Source of the DNA: Schistocephalus solidus
Taxonomy: Eukaryota; Platyhelminthes; Cestoda; Diphyllobothriidea; Diphyllobothriidae
Assembly (NCBI GenBank): GCA_017591395.1
Contig: WEDG01007419.1
Location: forward strand, 1 to 64,000
Length of the DNA stretch: 64,000 nucleotides
Direction of reading: 5' to 3'
A program made the position numbers and the translations under genes. Shown piece by piece: positions 50,531-60,989 of this stretch (positions are counted from its first letter, which is position 1; the number at the start of each line of letters is the position of its first letter). Below the pieces are notes generated by a model. It did not search any database and was not told where the DNA came from. It worked only from the letters and a program-made list of their open reading frames with translations.

Positions 50531-51389
50531 AACAGAGATAAGTAAAAAAAACTTCAAACTATTTTCCCAGAACAGATGTCTCCCTGACTTTAATTTTCAG
50601 TGCAAGTGGCAACAACAATTCAAATAAAAAGGTGTTTCTAGAGCTACGACCAGCCAAGCGCCAAAAGCAACGGGCTGGCGAACCGTCGCAAGTGTAAAGA
50701 ATGCATCTGCGCTCGTTTAATGATCGATTCCAAGCTTGCAAGAAACCCCAAATAGTTTGACCCAGAAGGATTCCATTTCAGGCCTTTGGAAAGCACGCTC
50801 TCTTCCGTTGTCGTGAGGGTTCTCGATGACAGATTTACGACCTGCTTTAAACACTTCTGGTTTGTGTCGATTTGGTGTGAAATGTGCAACCATTTTCTGT
50901 CTTAGATACTCCTCTTCTTCTGTCGTTTGCGTTCTCAAACACGTGCGATCGTGTCGTTTAGGGATTCAAATAATTGTGATGGAAGCTGTTATCGGCAAAT
51001 CTCTATGTGACGCTCCTTAGAAACTTGGAATTTTTGGAGTCAGAAATTGACATCAGCTACGAAAGCACCAAGCATGCTTCGCCCGTAATGGGCCGCAATT
51101 TAGTATCCCAGGGTAGACTTAATGGCAGGTTTCACGTGTACAGACTTCGGTAAAATCTTCTTTTACCGACATCTGTGTAGAAATGCTAACTTTTCTCGCG
51201 TTAGACTTTCGCGAGTCGCACATTTTTCCCACCGTTTGACTTCCAGCAAGACATTGCGGTCGTAAGTAATACGTAAGTATTGGAAAGTAGGCATTCCAAG
51301 AAATAAAGTTGAAGTTGTATACGTCTTATGGGAAAAGGATTTGTCTAGCGTGACCGGAGGTTTTGCTGTTTTGCATTTGCCGCAGTAAT
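50531..51389. other. Unassigned sequence
   Basis: Between PLE copies. No gene or repeat recognised. Confidence 0.4.
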
Positions 51390-53146
51390 CCCAACGATTG
51401 CATTGGTGTGTGGCATAGGCTTACTCAGGCCTGTGTTCTGGCTCGGTATGCGTTTGCTTGCGACCGCAACCAGTCTGACTTCTTGCCTGCGATTTCGTTG
51501 ATAGAGTCACACTCATAAGGCCTGGTAGGCCGCCACGAGAATCGTACAGCAGTTGATGGAGGTTGGTACGGTTTGCCAGGCTTTAAACGTTTCTCTGGCT
51601 GTTTGGTCAATACCTCGGTCTAGGATTTCGACGTCCTGGTGAGAAAAGGTGTGTCCAGAGGCCGCAAAGTGTTCCGCCACCAACAAGAGCTGATCCATTC
51701 ATTTTACGGCCCTTGCGTGCTCACTCATCCGGGTCTTTTATACGCTTACCGGCCTCTCCGACATAGTTGGCCTCACTAGAACCGCATTGAACACGATAGA
51801 TGACCTTCGCCGTTTCGCCGCGTGACAAGGGGGCCTTGGGTCTCATGACCAGACGTCTTATTGTCACCCCAGGTCTGTGGGTGATGCCGATCCCCAGCGT
51901 TTGTAAGAGACAAACGACAGCTTCAGATACGTTCTCGGTATGCGGCATTGCCCGCATAACTTTCTGTTGTTCAATCGTTGGTCTTATAGCTTGCCTCGGT
52001 TATCTGCTGCGTTCTATGAAGCTGCGAGGATAACCGTTGAAGGTGAACATTATTCGAAGATAATGGAGTGCGGCTGCTTTTTAGCTTTTTAGCTGCAATA
52101 ACTTTCCGCCCTTTCGTAAAGCGTCCGGACGCAGCTGCGTTTGTGGCACAATGAGTGTTCACTGTGGTAACTGAGAGATTGACGTGTGTTGGTGGCCTTT
52201 CTACACACCGTTGTCCTTAGGCTGCCGTCAGTCTTACGGTGGACAAGGACGTCTAGGAACGCCATTTGACTGTTGACCTGAGCCTCCATTGTGAACTGAA
52301 TGTCCGGATAGACAGAGTTCAGGATCACGCGAAATTCGGAGACCATTTCGCGCTTGAGATCGACAAAAGTACCGTCAACATACCGCGCCCAAAATATTGG
52401 TCTGTGGTTCGTTAACACATGTGTGCATAACTTTTGGAGAACCACCTCAGCAATGAAGCCAGACAGCGGCGAACCCATCGGAGTCCCTTTAATCTGTTCG
52501 TAGACCGTTCCCTCAAAGATGAAGTGGGTTTTGAGGTAGAAAGTGAGCAGCTGGATGAAGTGCACATGTTAAGGCGTATTGGTCCCCTCGTCATATCGGC
52601 AGACAAGCAGTTCACCGACAGTTTCAATTGCAAGTCTCTGAGGTATTGAGGTGAAAAGTGAGGTAATATCAAATGATACCATTATTTCGGAGTTTTTACA
52701 AGAAATGTATCGGAGTCTGCTGTAAGACAATTTAGATGTCGGACAACCAGTTGGCCAGATTGAATGCGGACGTTCCGCGCAGGGTCGAAGTGGAGCAACA
52801 TGCTTGTGTACTTTGGGCAGCCCATAGAATCTCGCATGGCTGAATCTGCATGTTTTATTGTCAGTCGTTCAGCCTTTGAGATGGCAACGCTACTCTGCAA
52901 ACTAGCGCGCGTCGCGTTGATTTTCACCGCCAGCTTCTTCATCGGATCTCCATCGCACCTGAGGTAGGCACGAAGGTCATCGAGCAGGGCATTGGTCGTC
53001 CGGACGTATTTCGAGTAAGACTGTGGAACGTCCATTGTCGGCTGGCAATACGACGATGATCCTGTCAGCATTCAGTGCTCTAGGTTATCCTGCTCTGCTC
53101 TCAGAATAGCCACACATGGTTTGTGTGTCAACAGTAAGGACGTAAC
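51390..53146 (-). mobile_element. Penelope-like element, lineage P1, older diverged copy
   Basis: Minus-strand copy of the 55-61 kb element, from within the RT fingers region (53146) to the part after the GIY-YIG domain (51390). Recognisable parts: 52682-53071 (D-P-M-K-K-L region), 52089-52565 (G-T-P-M-G-S-P-L-S-G-F motif B; W-A-R-Y-V-D-G-T-F motif C with the second Asp changed to Gly), 51721-51957 (Y-V-G-E-A-G-K-R GIY-YIG). Substitutions are spread throughout, so it is older than the copies at 55-61 kb. Confidence 0.9.
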
Positions 53147-53262
53147 CAGGCGGAACTGCCTAATCAACTGAGATAAAAAAATTATTTGAACCAAACGCTG
53201 TTTACATACGTTAAAAAGAAGAATATTTTAAGGTATCGCAAGAAGCAGCGTTCACCGATCAG
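53145..53262. repeat. Interspersed repeat of unknown type, copy 2
   Basis: Matches 46398-46530. It starts exactly where P1 homology stops (about 53146). Confidence 0.7.
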
Positions 53263-53557
53263 GCCACGTGACCAGCGTGGAACACCACCTCACCACCACG
53301 CCTACGAGGCTGAAATCAACTCAAGCGCACATCATTTAACTGATCATTCCGCTGGCTTACGAGGGGCAGACCATTACGCACGCTGACTTGTCAACAAATA
53401 CGACGGTAGCAAAAAGACCAAATGTCACGCGAGTGGAGAGGTCGAGCCTAATCAGCGGCGAAAAGGCAGGTCAAAATCCGTACGCTGAGCACGGATATAA
53501 TAACAGGCGGGCGCCAAGGTTGAAACAATCAAGACCAGCAGTAAGATCAACCAAAGA

Positions 53558-53598
53558 ACTCTGATAATGGAAACGAAAGGGTTTCCGAAACGTCAGTC
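53558..53598 (+). other. Hammerhead-like hairpin of PLE P2b, 5' copy
   Basis: ACT stem I strand, core CTGATAA (G8 to A), one extra T, perfect stem II GGAAAC/GTTTCC, then GAAACGTC|AGT, which pairs with ACT. The frame through it encodes F-P-K-R-Q. Confidence 0.5.
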
Positions 53599-53615
53599 AA
53601 AATACATTTCGGTCA

Positions 53616-54578
53616 TTGAGCTCGTCCCTACTTCTTCGTCTTCTTCGGGGGATGATGAGCTTGATAAGATATCTGGACTTCCAATCTTCACTCATATATG
53701 TATTGAGGGCTTCAAAAAAGAATGTGAACTCGATCTTCGCCGACATCCAGTTCACGATGGAAAAAGAAAAATACTGTCAGTTGCCGTTTCTCGACGTGCT
53801 AGTATGCAGAAAGGGCGATGGAGAACTCAAAACGACAGTTTACAGGAAGGCAAAGAATACCTCTCGCATTCTGAGTTATTTTAGTAAACACTCCCTCTCG
53901 CACAAACACAGCTGTGTGAGAACACTGTACCGTCGAGCGGAAAAACATTGCACCGAACCAGGCGACAAGAAAGTCGAGGTCCAGTTTTTGCGGAAACTCT
54001 TCACGGTCAACGGATATCCTGGAAGTTTTGTTGAGAAATGCAGGCGAGAGGTCAAGAGAATAAATCCGAAGAAGCAGCCAAAACCGAAGTACTGACGAGG
54101 ACTACCTTGCATAACTTGCGTATCCGAAGAATTCACTAGACTTGTGAACCAATTTAAGATTGGCGTGGCTCACAGGCCGGAAGCGATAATCCGCCGGCAA
54201 CTCATGCAATATAAAGACCCAATTCCCCTTAACCAAAACCCGGCGTCATTTACCGGACAGACTGTATTGTGGTCGAGCAATTATGTTGGCGAAACTGGCA
54301 AACGGGTTTGCACGAGAATGCACGAGCATGAGCTTGCTGTGAGAAGGAAGGATAAACTCTCCATGGTAGCCGCTCACGCATCCTCGCCAGGGCACGACTT
54401 TGACTTTGGCAGCGTGAGAATATTGGGCCAGTCAGACGACCGAATTTTACGCCTGCTGCAGGAATCGTGGCATTCGACCGCGGAATCAATCAATAGACAT
54501 ATCGATCGGCGAGCTGCATATCAAGCGCTGCGCGAAAAAATCAATGGCACTGATGAAGATCATACTCGGCAGAGGTGA
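53616..54578 (+). pseudogene. PLE P2b RT thumb and GIY-YIG endonuclease
   Basis: Two frames, 53616-54095 and 54144-54578, separated by a TGA at 54093. The first has P-D/A-D-I-Q-F-T-M-E-K-E, P-F-L-D-V-L-V-C-R-K-G-D-G and H-K-H-S-C-V-R-T-L-Y. The second has the endonuclease with Y-V-G-E-T-G-K-R-V-C-T-R-M-H-E-H, S-P-G-H-D-F-D-F, and the Glu in L-L-Q-E-S-W-H. RT motifs A-C are absent. The endonuclease frame is intact over its core. Confidence 0.85.
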
Positions 54579-54610
54579 GATAAATAAGCAGTGAGCTGTA
54601 CAGTCTTTTA

Positions 54611-54650
54611 TCCCTTGACGACGGGCTCGTGCGATAGTTCAAAATGTCGG
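54611..54650 (+). other. Hammerhead-like hairpin of PLE P2b, 3' copy
   Basis: TTGACGA, extra C, stem GGGCTC with GATAGTTC, then AAAATGTC. Both core strands are mutated. Confidence 0.4.
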
Positions 54651-54687
54651 ATGAATAAAAATCTGGTCCCAGAGAACGCCTTCCCGT

Positions 54688-54809
<122 letters not shown>

Positions 54810-54843
54810 ATATAGGAGAAAATACGGACCCCAGGTGTTGAAA

Positions 54844-54879
54844 TGGAAGGAGAAGATAAGGCGTGCTAATCTTCTCCTT

Positions 54880-54882
<3 letters not shown>
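54844..54882. repeat. Perfect 14-bp hairpin between two TA tracts
   Basis: Arms TGGAAGGAGAAGAT (54844-54857) and ATCTTCTCCTTCCA (54869-54882) with an 11-nt loop. Confidence 0.9.

Positions 54883-54971
<89 letters not shown>
54882..54971 (+). repeat. (TA)n microsatellite
   Basis: About 45 perfect TA units. Confidence 0.95.
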
Positions 54972-54974
<3 letters not shown>

Positions 54975-55062
54975 CCAAACAAGTGCGTAACACTCACTAA
55001 TGTGGTAAGGATCTCACTCGATCCCATTTGTCCGCCCGCCAGTTACCTACCGGCGATAAACG
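54972..55062. repeat. 91-bp direct repeat, copy 1
   Basis: Begins aagccaaacaagtgcg and ends ggcgataaacg. Almost identical to 55205-55295. Confidence 0.9.
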
Positions 55063-55088
55063 AACGTTGTGTCATAGGACACATACCA

Positions 55089-55137
55089 TATATATAGCAC
55101 AAATATGTTGCTAAGAGTGCAACAGGCCAGACGCAGA
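55089..55137. repeat. Inverted repeat, left arm (about 48 bp)
   Basis: tatatagcacaaatatgttg..acgcaga, reverse complement of 55296-55344 with one mismatch. Confidence 0.85.
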
Positions 55138-55204
55138 GAGCTGTTTCACGGTCATTACCGATCATCAGTACATCATATGCCTTGTGCAGTGAGGTACATA
55201 AACA

Positions 55205-55295
55205 AAGCCAAACAAGTGCGTAACACTCACTAATGTGGTTAGGATCTCACTCGATCCCATTTGTCCGCCCGCCAGTTACCTACCGGCGATAAACG
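55205..55295. repeat. 91-bp direct repeat, copy 2
   Basis: See copy 1 at 54972; one base difference seen (tgtggttagg against tgtggtaagg). Confidence 0.9.
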
Positions 55296-55335
55296 TCTGC
55301 GTCTTGCCTGTTGCACTCTTAGCAACATATTTGTG

Positions 55336-55344
<9 letters not shown>
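55296..55344. repeat. Inverted repeat, right arm
   Basis: Pairs with 55089-55137. It leads straight into the TA tract. Confidence 0.85.

Positions 55345-55408
<64 letters not shown>
55339..55408 (+). repeat. (TA)n tract at PLE P1 3' end
   Basis: About 35 TA units, abutting the terminal gcaata of the minus-strand P1 pLTR. Confidence 0.95.
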
Positions 55409-55409
<1 letters not shown>

Positions 55410-55638
55410 CTAATTGAAGCAAAAATGCGCGTCCCCGGGCATAAATCAGAAGAAGAGGCGATCACGGGAACAATAGGTTTAATATCCTGACGTTTCAAAA
55501 TCAAACAAGATTCCATCGTCGGAGGTAGGTTCAGTACGGCGCCTCACAGTATTTATGGGTTCTGAACATGCTGGCTCTACAGCTATTCGTGCAGGATGCA
55601 CTGCAGGGGGGTGGGGGAGTTAGTTGCTGTCCTGCTGA
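55409..55638 (-). repeat. P1 pseudo-LTR, downstream copy
   Basis: Almost identical to 58353-58583 and, inverted, to 61618-61811. Contains the TATA-like cataaatactg and the hammerhead-like hairpin (55488-55525). Confidence 0.9.
55488..55525 (-). other. Hammerhead-like hairpin in P1 downstream pLTR
   Basis: Minus strand: CCT, CCGACGA (U4 to C), extra T, stem II GGAATC/GATTTT, GAAACGTC|AGG. Stem I CCT/AGG is 3 bp. Confidence 0.5.
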
Positions 55639-56592
55639 TCATTGATTTTTATTCTCCCTCGCCTCGCCTGGGGGCTGTGTCGGGATGGCAAGTGTCATTG
55701 ACCTCGTCTGCATTGCCCGCGTTTGGTGTACCGGACCCGCATGTCTGTTTCTCGTCCCTCGTTTGAATCTGTCCGTGCACGGCTCATCGGTGTTTGCTGA
55801 GTCATTGCCGGTGTCTCCGTTCCTACCGGGTTGGAGACGCTCATCATCGGTTTTCGTGCACAAACTAAGTTCACCTGCGTCCACGTTCATGCCTGGCCGG
55901 AGGTCTTGCTGGTTTGCGTTCTCCGCGGTTATCCCCTTGAATGTGTTGGTGCGTGGCCTAGGTTCACTCAGGCATGTGTTCTGGCTCGTTATGCGATTGC
56001 TTGCCACCGCGAACAGTCTGACTTCTTGCCTGCGATTCTGTTGATTGAGCCGCACTCTTAGGGCCTGGTAGGCCGCCGGGAGAATCGTACAACGGTTAAT
56101 GGAAGAAGGTACGGTGTGCCAGGCTTCGAGCGTTTCTCTGGCTCTTTGGTCGATACCTCGGCCTAGGATTTCGGCGTCCTGGAAAGAAAAAATGTGTCCA
56201 GAGGCTGCACAGTGTTCCGCCACCAACGAGAGCTGATCCATCCTTCTTACGGCCCTTGCGTGCTCACTCATGCGGGTCTGTAGTCGCTTACCAGTCTCTC
56301 CGACATAGTTCGCCTCACAGGAACCGCACTGAACACGATAGACGACGTTCGCCGTTTCGCCGCGTGACAGGGGGGCCTTGGGTCTCATTACCAGACGTCT
56401 TATTGTCGCCTCAGGTTTGTGGGCGACGCCGATCCCCAGTGGTTGTAAGAGACGAGCAACAGCTTCAGATACGTTCTCGATATATGGTATTGCCCGCCAC
56501 ACTTTCGGTGGTTCTATCACTGGTCGTATAACTTGCCTCGGTTGTCTGCTGCGTTCTATGAAGCTACGAGGATAACCGTTGGAGATGAACAT
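55639..56592 (-). pseudogene. PLE P1 RT C-terminus and GIY-YIG endonuclease
   Basis: 317-codon open frame, the C-terminal third of the P1 polyprotein. Residues 1-60 are the connector after the RT thumb. Residues 83-180 are the GIY-YIG domain: V-V-Y-R-V-Q-C..C-E-A-N-Y-V-G-E-T-G-K, the helix Arg in T-R-M-S-E-H, A-S-G-H-I-F, and the metal-binding Glu in E-T-L-E-A-W-H. A CxxC precedes the Y-V-G strand. The tail (180-317) is basic and polar without a domain. This frame appears fully intact. The upstream RT is in other frames because of +1 homopolymer differences, so as sequenced no complete protein is made. Confidence 0.85.
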
Positions 56593-56635
56593 TCGTTGAA
56601 GATGATGGAGCTCAGCTGCTTTGTCGCCTTTCTCG

Positions 56636-58546
56636 CTACAGTGAGTTTCCGCCCGTTTGTAAAAGCGTCCGTACGCAGCTACGTTTGTGGCACAATGGGT
56701 GGTTACTTTGGTAACTGAGGACCTGACGCGGGTTGGTGGCCTTTCTATATACCGTTGTCCTTAGGCTGCCGTCGGTCTTACGGTGGACTAGGACGTCTAA
56801 GAACGCCATTTGACTGTTGGCCTCAGCCTCCATCGTGAACTGAATGTCCGGATAGATAGAGTTCAGGAGTGCGTGAAATTCGGTGACCGTTTCGCGCTTG
56901 AGAACGACGAAAGTATCGTCCACATACCGCACCCAAAAATATTGGTCTGTGTTTCCTGAACACACGTGTCTCCAACTTTTGAAGGACCGCCTCAGCAATG
57001 AAACCAGACAGCGGCGAACCCATCGGAGTCCCTTTGATCTGTTCGTAGACCGTTCCCTCAAAGGTGAAGTAGGTTTTGAGGCAGAAAGTGAGCAGCTGGA
57101 TGAGGTGCGCCCGTTTAGGCTTATTGATTACCTCGTCATAACGGTTCTCAAGCAAGTCATTGACAGTTTCAATTGCAAGGCTCTGAGGAATTGAGGTGAA
57201 AAAGTGAGGTAACATCAAATGATACCATGACTTCGTCTGCCTTAAGGTTTAAACCACGGAGTCTTTCCAAGAAATGGGCGGCTGAACGTACCGTTGTATC
57301 AGAGTCTGGTGTAAGGCACTTCAGACGTTGGAACAGCCATTTGGCCAGATTGAATGTGGGTGTTCCACGCAGGGATATGATGGGTCGAAGTGGAGCACCA
57401 TGTTTGTGTACTTTGGGCAGCCCATAGAATCTCGCCATGGCCGAATCTGTAGGTTTTATTGTCAGTCGTTCAGCTTTTAGAGATGGCCCCGTTACTCTGC
57501 AAACTAGCGAGCGTCACGTTGATTTTTGCCACTAGCTTCTTCATAGGATCTCCATCGCACCTGTGGTAGGCATGACGGTCATCGAGTAGAGCGTTGGCCT
57601 TCCGGAGGTATTCCGACTTATCGAGTACTACTGTGGAACGTCCCTTGTCGGCTGGCAGTATCACGATGCTCCTGTCAGCGTTCAGTGTCCTGATGGCATC
57701 CTGCTCTATTCTTGGAATAGCTGCACGTGGTTTTGTGTGTCAACAGTAAGGACGTAACTTGTTGTCTGATGAGGTGCTTTGTATCTTCCGCCTCCTGGGA
57801 GTGCTTTAAGACCGACTCAATGGTGGCCACAAGATTAACCGGATCAGCATCCGCAGTGTTGAAGGATGCTTCATGTTTTTAGCACTTGAAACTGTACCGG
57901 TGTAAGTTCTTTGGAGGATAAATTGTGGACCGGCGTCTCGTCGTGATCTTGGGTGGTGGGGCTTAACTTTTTGGAATTTAACTCTCAGCTCCATATCTCG
58001 TCTAGATCGCAGTTCTCTGGCTCGAATATTGATTACTCGGTCCAACAGTGATACACCGTTCTCTCCTATGAGCTCTAAACACTTCGGAATAATCTGGCTC
58101 AAAATTCTGCGGTATTTCTGCAGCCTCAACTGGCAGTCCTGGATAAGAGCACGGGTCATTCGCCTGCCATGTTGCATCACCCATTGCTTCGCAAGCGTTG
58201 TGTTCACCGGTGGCTTGTAGGACAGGCTTTTCGGTAGCACACGGTTGTCGAGGCATCTGTGTAGGAATTCGATTTGCGCGTACGTTGAAGACACGCGGAG
58301 GGCAAAGATTTCCCATCGACGTGCTGACTGTAGCGCTTCGCGCCCGAAAATATTGCTAATTGAAGCAAAAATGCGCGTCCTCGGGCATAAATCAGAAGAA
58401 GAGGCGATCACGGGAACAATAGGTTTAATATCCTGACGTTTCAAATCAAACAAGATTCCATCGTCGGAGGTAGGTTCAGTACGGCGCCTCACAGTATTTA
58501 TGGGTTCTGAACATGCTGGCTCTACAGCTATTCGTGCAGGATGCAC
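56636..58546 (-). pseudogene. PLE P1 reverse transcriptase region, frame-broken
   Basis: Consecutive minus-strand pieces: 58546-57806 (N-terminal region, with the pLTR read in frame before F-G-R-E-A-L-Q), 57664-57470 (P-A-D-K-G-R-S-T-V-V-L-D), 57438-57169 (G-L-P-K-V-H-K; V-S-F-D-V-T-S-L-F motif A), 57218-56823 (G-T-P-M-G-S-P-L-S-G-F motif B) and 57061-56636 (W-V-R-Y-V-D-D-T-F motif C). All catalytic residues are present. Each break coincides with a homopolymer one base longer than in the plus copy (for example at about 57967, 57734, 57191, 56936 and 56661). Confidence 0.85.
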
Positions 58547-58583
58547 TGCAGGGGGGTGGGGGAGTTAGTTGCTGTCCTGCTGA
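58353..58583 (-). repeat. P1 pseudo-LTR, upstream copy
   Basis: Direct repeat of 55409-55638, between the end of one ORF copy and the start of the next. The reading frame is open through it into the RT ORF. Carries the hammerhead-like hairpin at 58432-58470. Confidence 0.9.
58432..58470 (-). other. Hammerhead-like hairpin in P1 upstream pLTR
   Basis: As at 55488-55525 with one A fewer in the stem II 3' arm. It encodes L-K-R-Q in the open frame. Confidence 0.5.
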
Positions 58584-59128
58584 TCATTGATTTTTATTCT
58601 CCCTCGCCTCGCCTGGGGGCTGTGTCGGGATGGCAAGTGTCATTGACCTCGTCTGCATTGCCCGCGTTTGGTGTACCGGACCCGCATGTCTGTTTCTCGT
58701 CCCTCGTTTGAATCTGTCCGTGCACGGCTCATCGGTGGTTGCTGAGTCATTGCCGGTGTCTCCGTTCCTACCGGGTTGGAGACGCTCATCATCGGTTTTC
58801 GTGCGCAAACTAAGTTCACCTGCGTCCACGTTCATGCCTGGCCGGAGGTCTTGCTGGTTTGCGTTCTCCGCGGTTATCCCCTTGAATGTGTTGGTGCGTG
58901 GCCTAGGTTCACTCAGGCATGTGTTCTGGCTCGTTATGCGATTGCTTGCCACCGCGAACAGTCTGACTTCTTGCCTGCGATTCTGTTGATTGAGCCGCAC
59001 TCGTAGGGCCTGGTAGGCCGCCGGGAGAATCGTACAACGGTTAATGGAAGAAGGTACGGTGTGCCAGGCTTCGAGCGTTTCTCTGGCTCTTTGGTCGATA
59101 CCTCGGCCTAGGATTTCGGCGTCCTGGA
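58584..59128 (-). mobile_element. PLE P1 fragment, ORF 3' end (minus)
   Basis: Same orientation as the full unit. It encodes the C-terminal tail from D-A-E-I-L-G-R-G onward (GIY-YIG end and basic tail), nearly identical to 55639-56180. Ends at 59126-59128, where the plus-strand copy begins. Confidence 0.9.
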
Positions 59129-59135
59129 CTGCCAG

Positions 59136-60989
59136 TTGAGGCTGCAGAAATACCGCAGAATTTTGAGCCATATTATTCCGAAGTGTTTAGAGCTCATAGG
59201 AGAGAACGGTGTATCACTGTTGGACCGAGTAATCAATATTCGAGCCAGAGAACTGCGATCTAGACGAGATATGGAGCTGAGAGTTAAATTCCAAAAGTTA
59301 AGCCCCACCACCCAAGATCACGACCAGACGCCGGTCCACAATTTATCCTCCAAAGAACTTACACCGGTACAGTTTCAAGTGCTAAAACATGAAGCATCCT
59401 TCAACACTGCGGATGCTGATCCGGTTAATCTTGTGGCCACCATTGAGTCGGTCTTAAAGCACTCCCAGGAGGCGGAAGATACAAAGCACCTCATCAGACA
59501 ACAAGTTACGTCCTTACTGTTGACACACAAACCACGTGCAGCTATTCCAAGAATAGAGCAGGATGCCATCAGGACACTGAACGCTGACAGGAGCATCGTG
59601 ATACTGCCAGCCGACAAGGGACGTTCCACAGTAGTACTCGATAAGTCGGAATACCTCCGGAAGGCCAACGCTCTACTCGATGACCGTCATGCCTACCACA
59701 GGTGCGATGGAGATCCTATGAAGAAGCTAGTGGCAAAAATCAACGTGACGCTCGCTAGTTTGCAGAGTAACGGGGCCATCTCTAAAGCTGAACGACTGAC
59801 AATAAAACCTACAGATTCGGCCATGGCGAGATTCTATGGGCTGCCCAAAGTACACAAACATGGTGCTCCACTTCGACCCATCATATCCCTGCGTGGAACA
59901 CCCACATTCAATCTGGCCAAATGGCTGTTCCAACGTCTGAAGTGCCTTACACCAGACTCTGATACAACGGTACGTTCAGCCGCCCATTTCTTGGAAAGAC
60001 TCCGTGGTTTAAACCTTAAGGCAGACGAAGTCATGGTATCATTTGATGTTACCTCACTTTTCACCTCAATTCCTCAGAGCCTTGCAATTGAAACTGTCAA
60101 TGACTTGCTTGAGAACCGTTATGACGAGGTAATCAATAAGCCTAAACGGGCGCACCTCATCCAGCTGCTCACTTTCTGCCTCAAAACCTACTTCACCTTT
60201 GAGGGAACGGTCTACGAACAGATCAAAGGGACTCCGATGGGTTCGCCGCTGTCTGGTTTCATTGCTGAGGCGGTCCTTCAAAAGTTGGAGACACGTGTGT
60301 TCAGGAAACACAGACCAATATTTTGGGTGCGGTATGTGGACGATACTTTCGTCGTTCTCAAGCGCGAAACGGTCACCGAATTTCACGCACTCCTGAACTC
60401 TATCTATCCGGACATTCAGTTCACGATGGAGGCTGAGGCCAACAGTCAAATGGCGTTCTTAGACGTCCTAGTCCACCGTAAGACCGACGGCAGCCTAAGG
60501 ACAACGGTATATAGAAAGGCCACCAACACGCGTCAGGTCCTCAGTTACCAAAGTAACCACCCATTGTGCCACAAACGTAGCTGCGTACGGACGCTTTACA
60601 AACGGGCGGAAACTCACTGTAGCGAGAAAGGCGACAAAGCAGCTGAGCTCCATCATCTTCAACGAATGTTCATCTCCAACGGTTATCCTCGTAGCTTCAT
60701 AGAACGCAGCAGACAACCGAGGCAAGTTATACGACCAGTGATAGAACCACCGAAAGTGTGGCGGGCAATACCATATATCGAGAACGTATCTGAAGCTGTT
60801 GCTCGTCTCTTACAACCACTGGGGATCGGCGTCGCCCACAAACCTGAGGCGACAATAAGACGTCTGGTAATGAGACCCAAGGCCCCCTGTCACGCGGCGA
60901 AACGGCGAACGTCGTCTATCGTGTTCAGTGCGGTTCCTGTGAGGCGAACTATGTCGGAGAGACTGGTAAGCGACTACAGACCCGCATGA
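59136..60989 (+). pseudogene. PLE P1 reverse transcriptase (long open frame, no complete endonuclease)
   Basis: 617-codon open frame, the best preserved RT in the window. Positions counted from 59136: P-A-D-K-G at 158-162, G-L-P-K-V-H-K at 235-241, motif A F-D-V at 303-305, motif B G-T-P-M-G-S-P at 365-371, motif C Y-V-D-D at 400-403, F-L-D-V-L-V-H-R-K-T-D-G at 441-452, thumb H-K-R-S-C-V-R-T-L-Y near 479-488. All RT catalytic Asp residues are intact. The endonuclease is out of frame: a C run at about 60887-60892 has five C here and six in the 56.37-kb copy, and a T run near 61066 has five T against six. No natural start codon is implied, since the 5' part is missing. Confidence 0.9.

Larger units (their letters stand above)
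55409..58583 (-). mobile_element. Penelope-like element, lineage P1, full unit (minus) with two pLTRs
   Basis: A complete unit: upstream pLTR (58583-58353), RT-endonuclease ORF (about 58352-55639), downstream pLTR (55638-55409), then TA repeats. Upstream (higher coordinates) it is joined in the same orientation to the end of another ORF copy (58584-59128), the partial tandem arrangement typical of PLEs. The ORF is divided by several single-base homopolymer differences relative to the plus copy at 59-61 kb. Confidence 0.9.

Noticed and set aside
55685..56044. Plus-strand frames antisense to the PLE tail (also at 58630 and 61212)
   Set aside because: Shadow frames repeated identically in each P1 copy because the underlying sequence is repeated.
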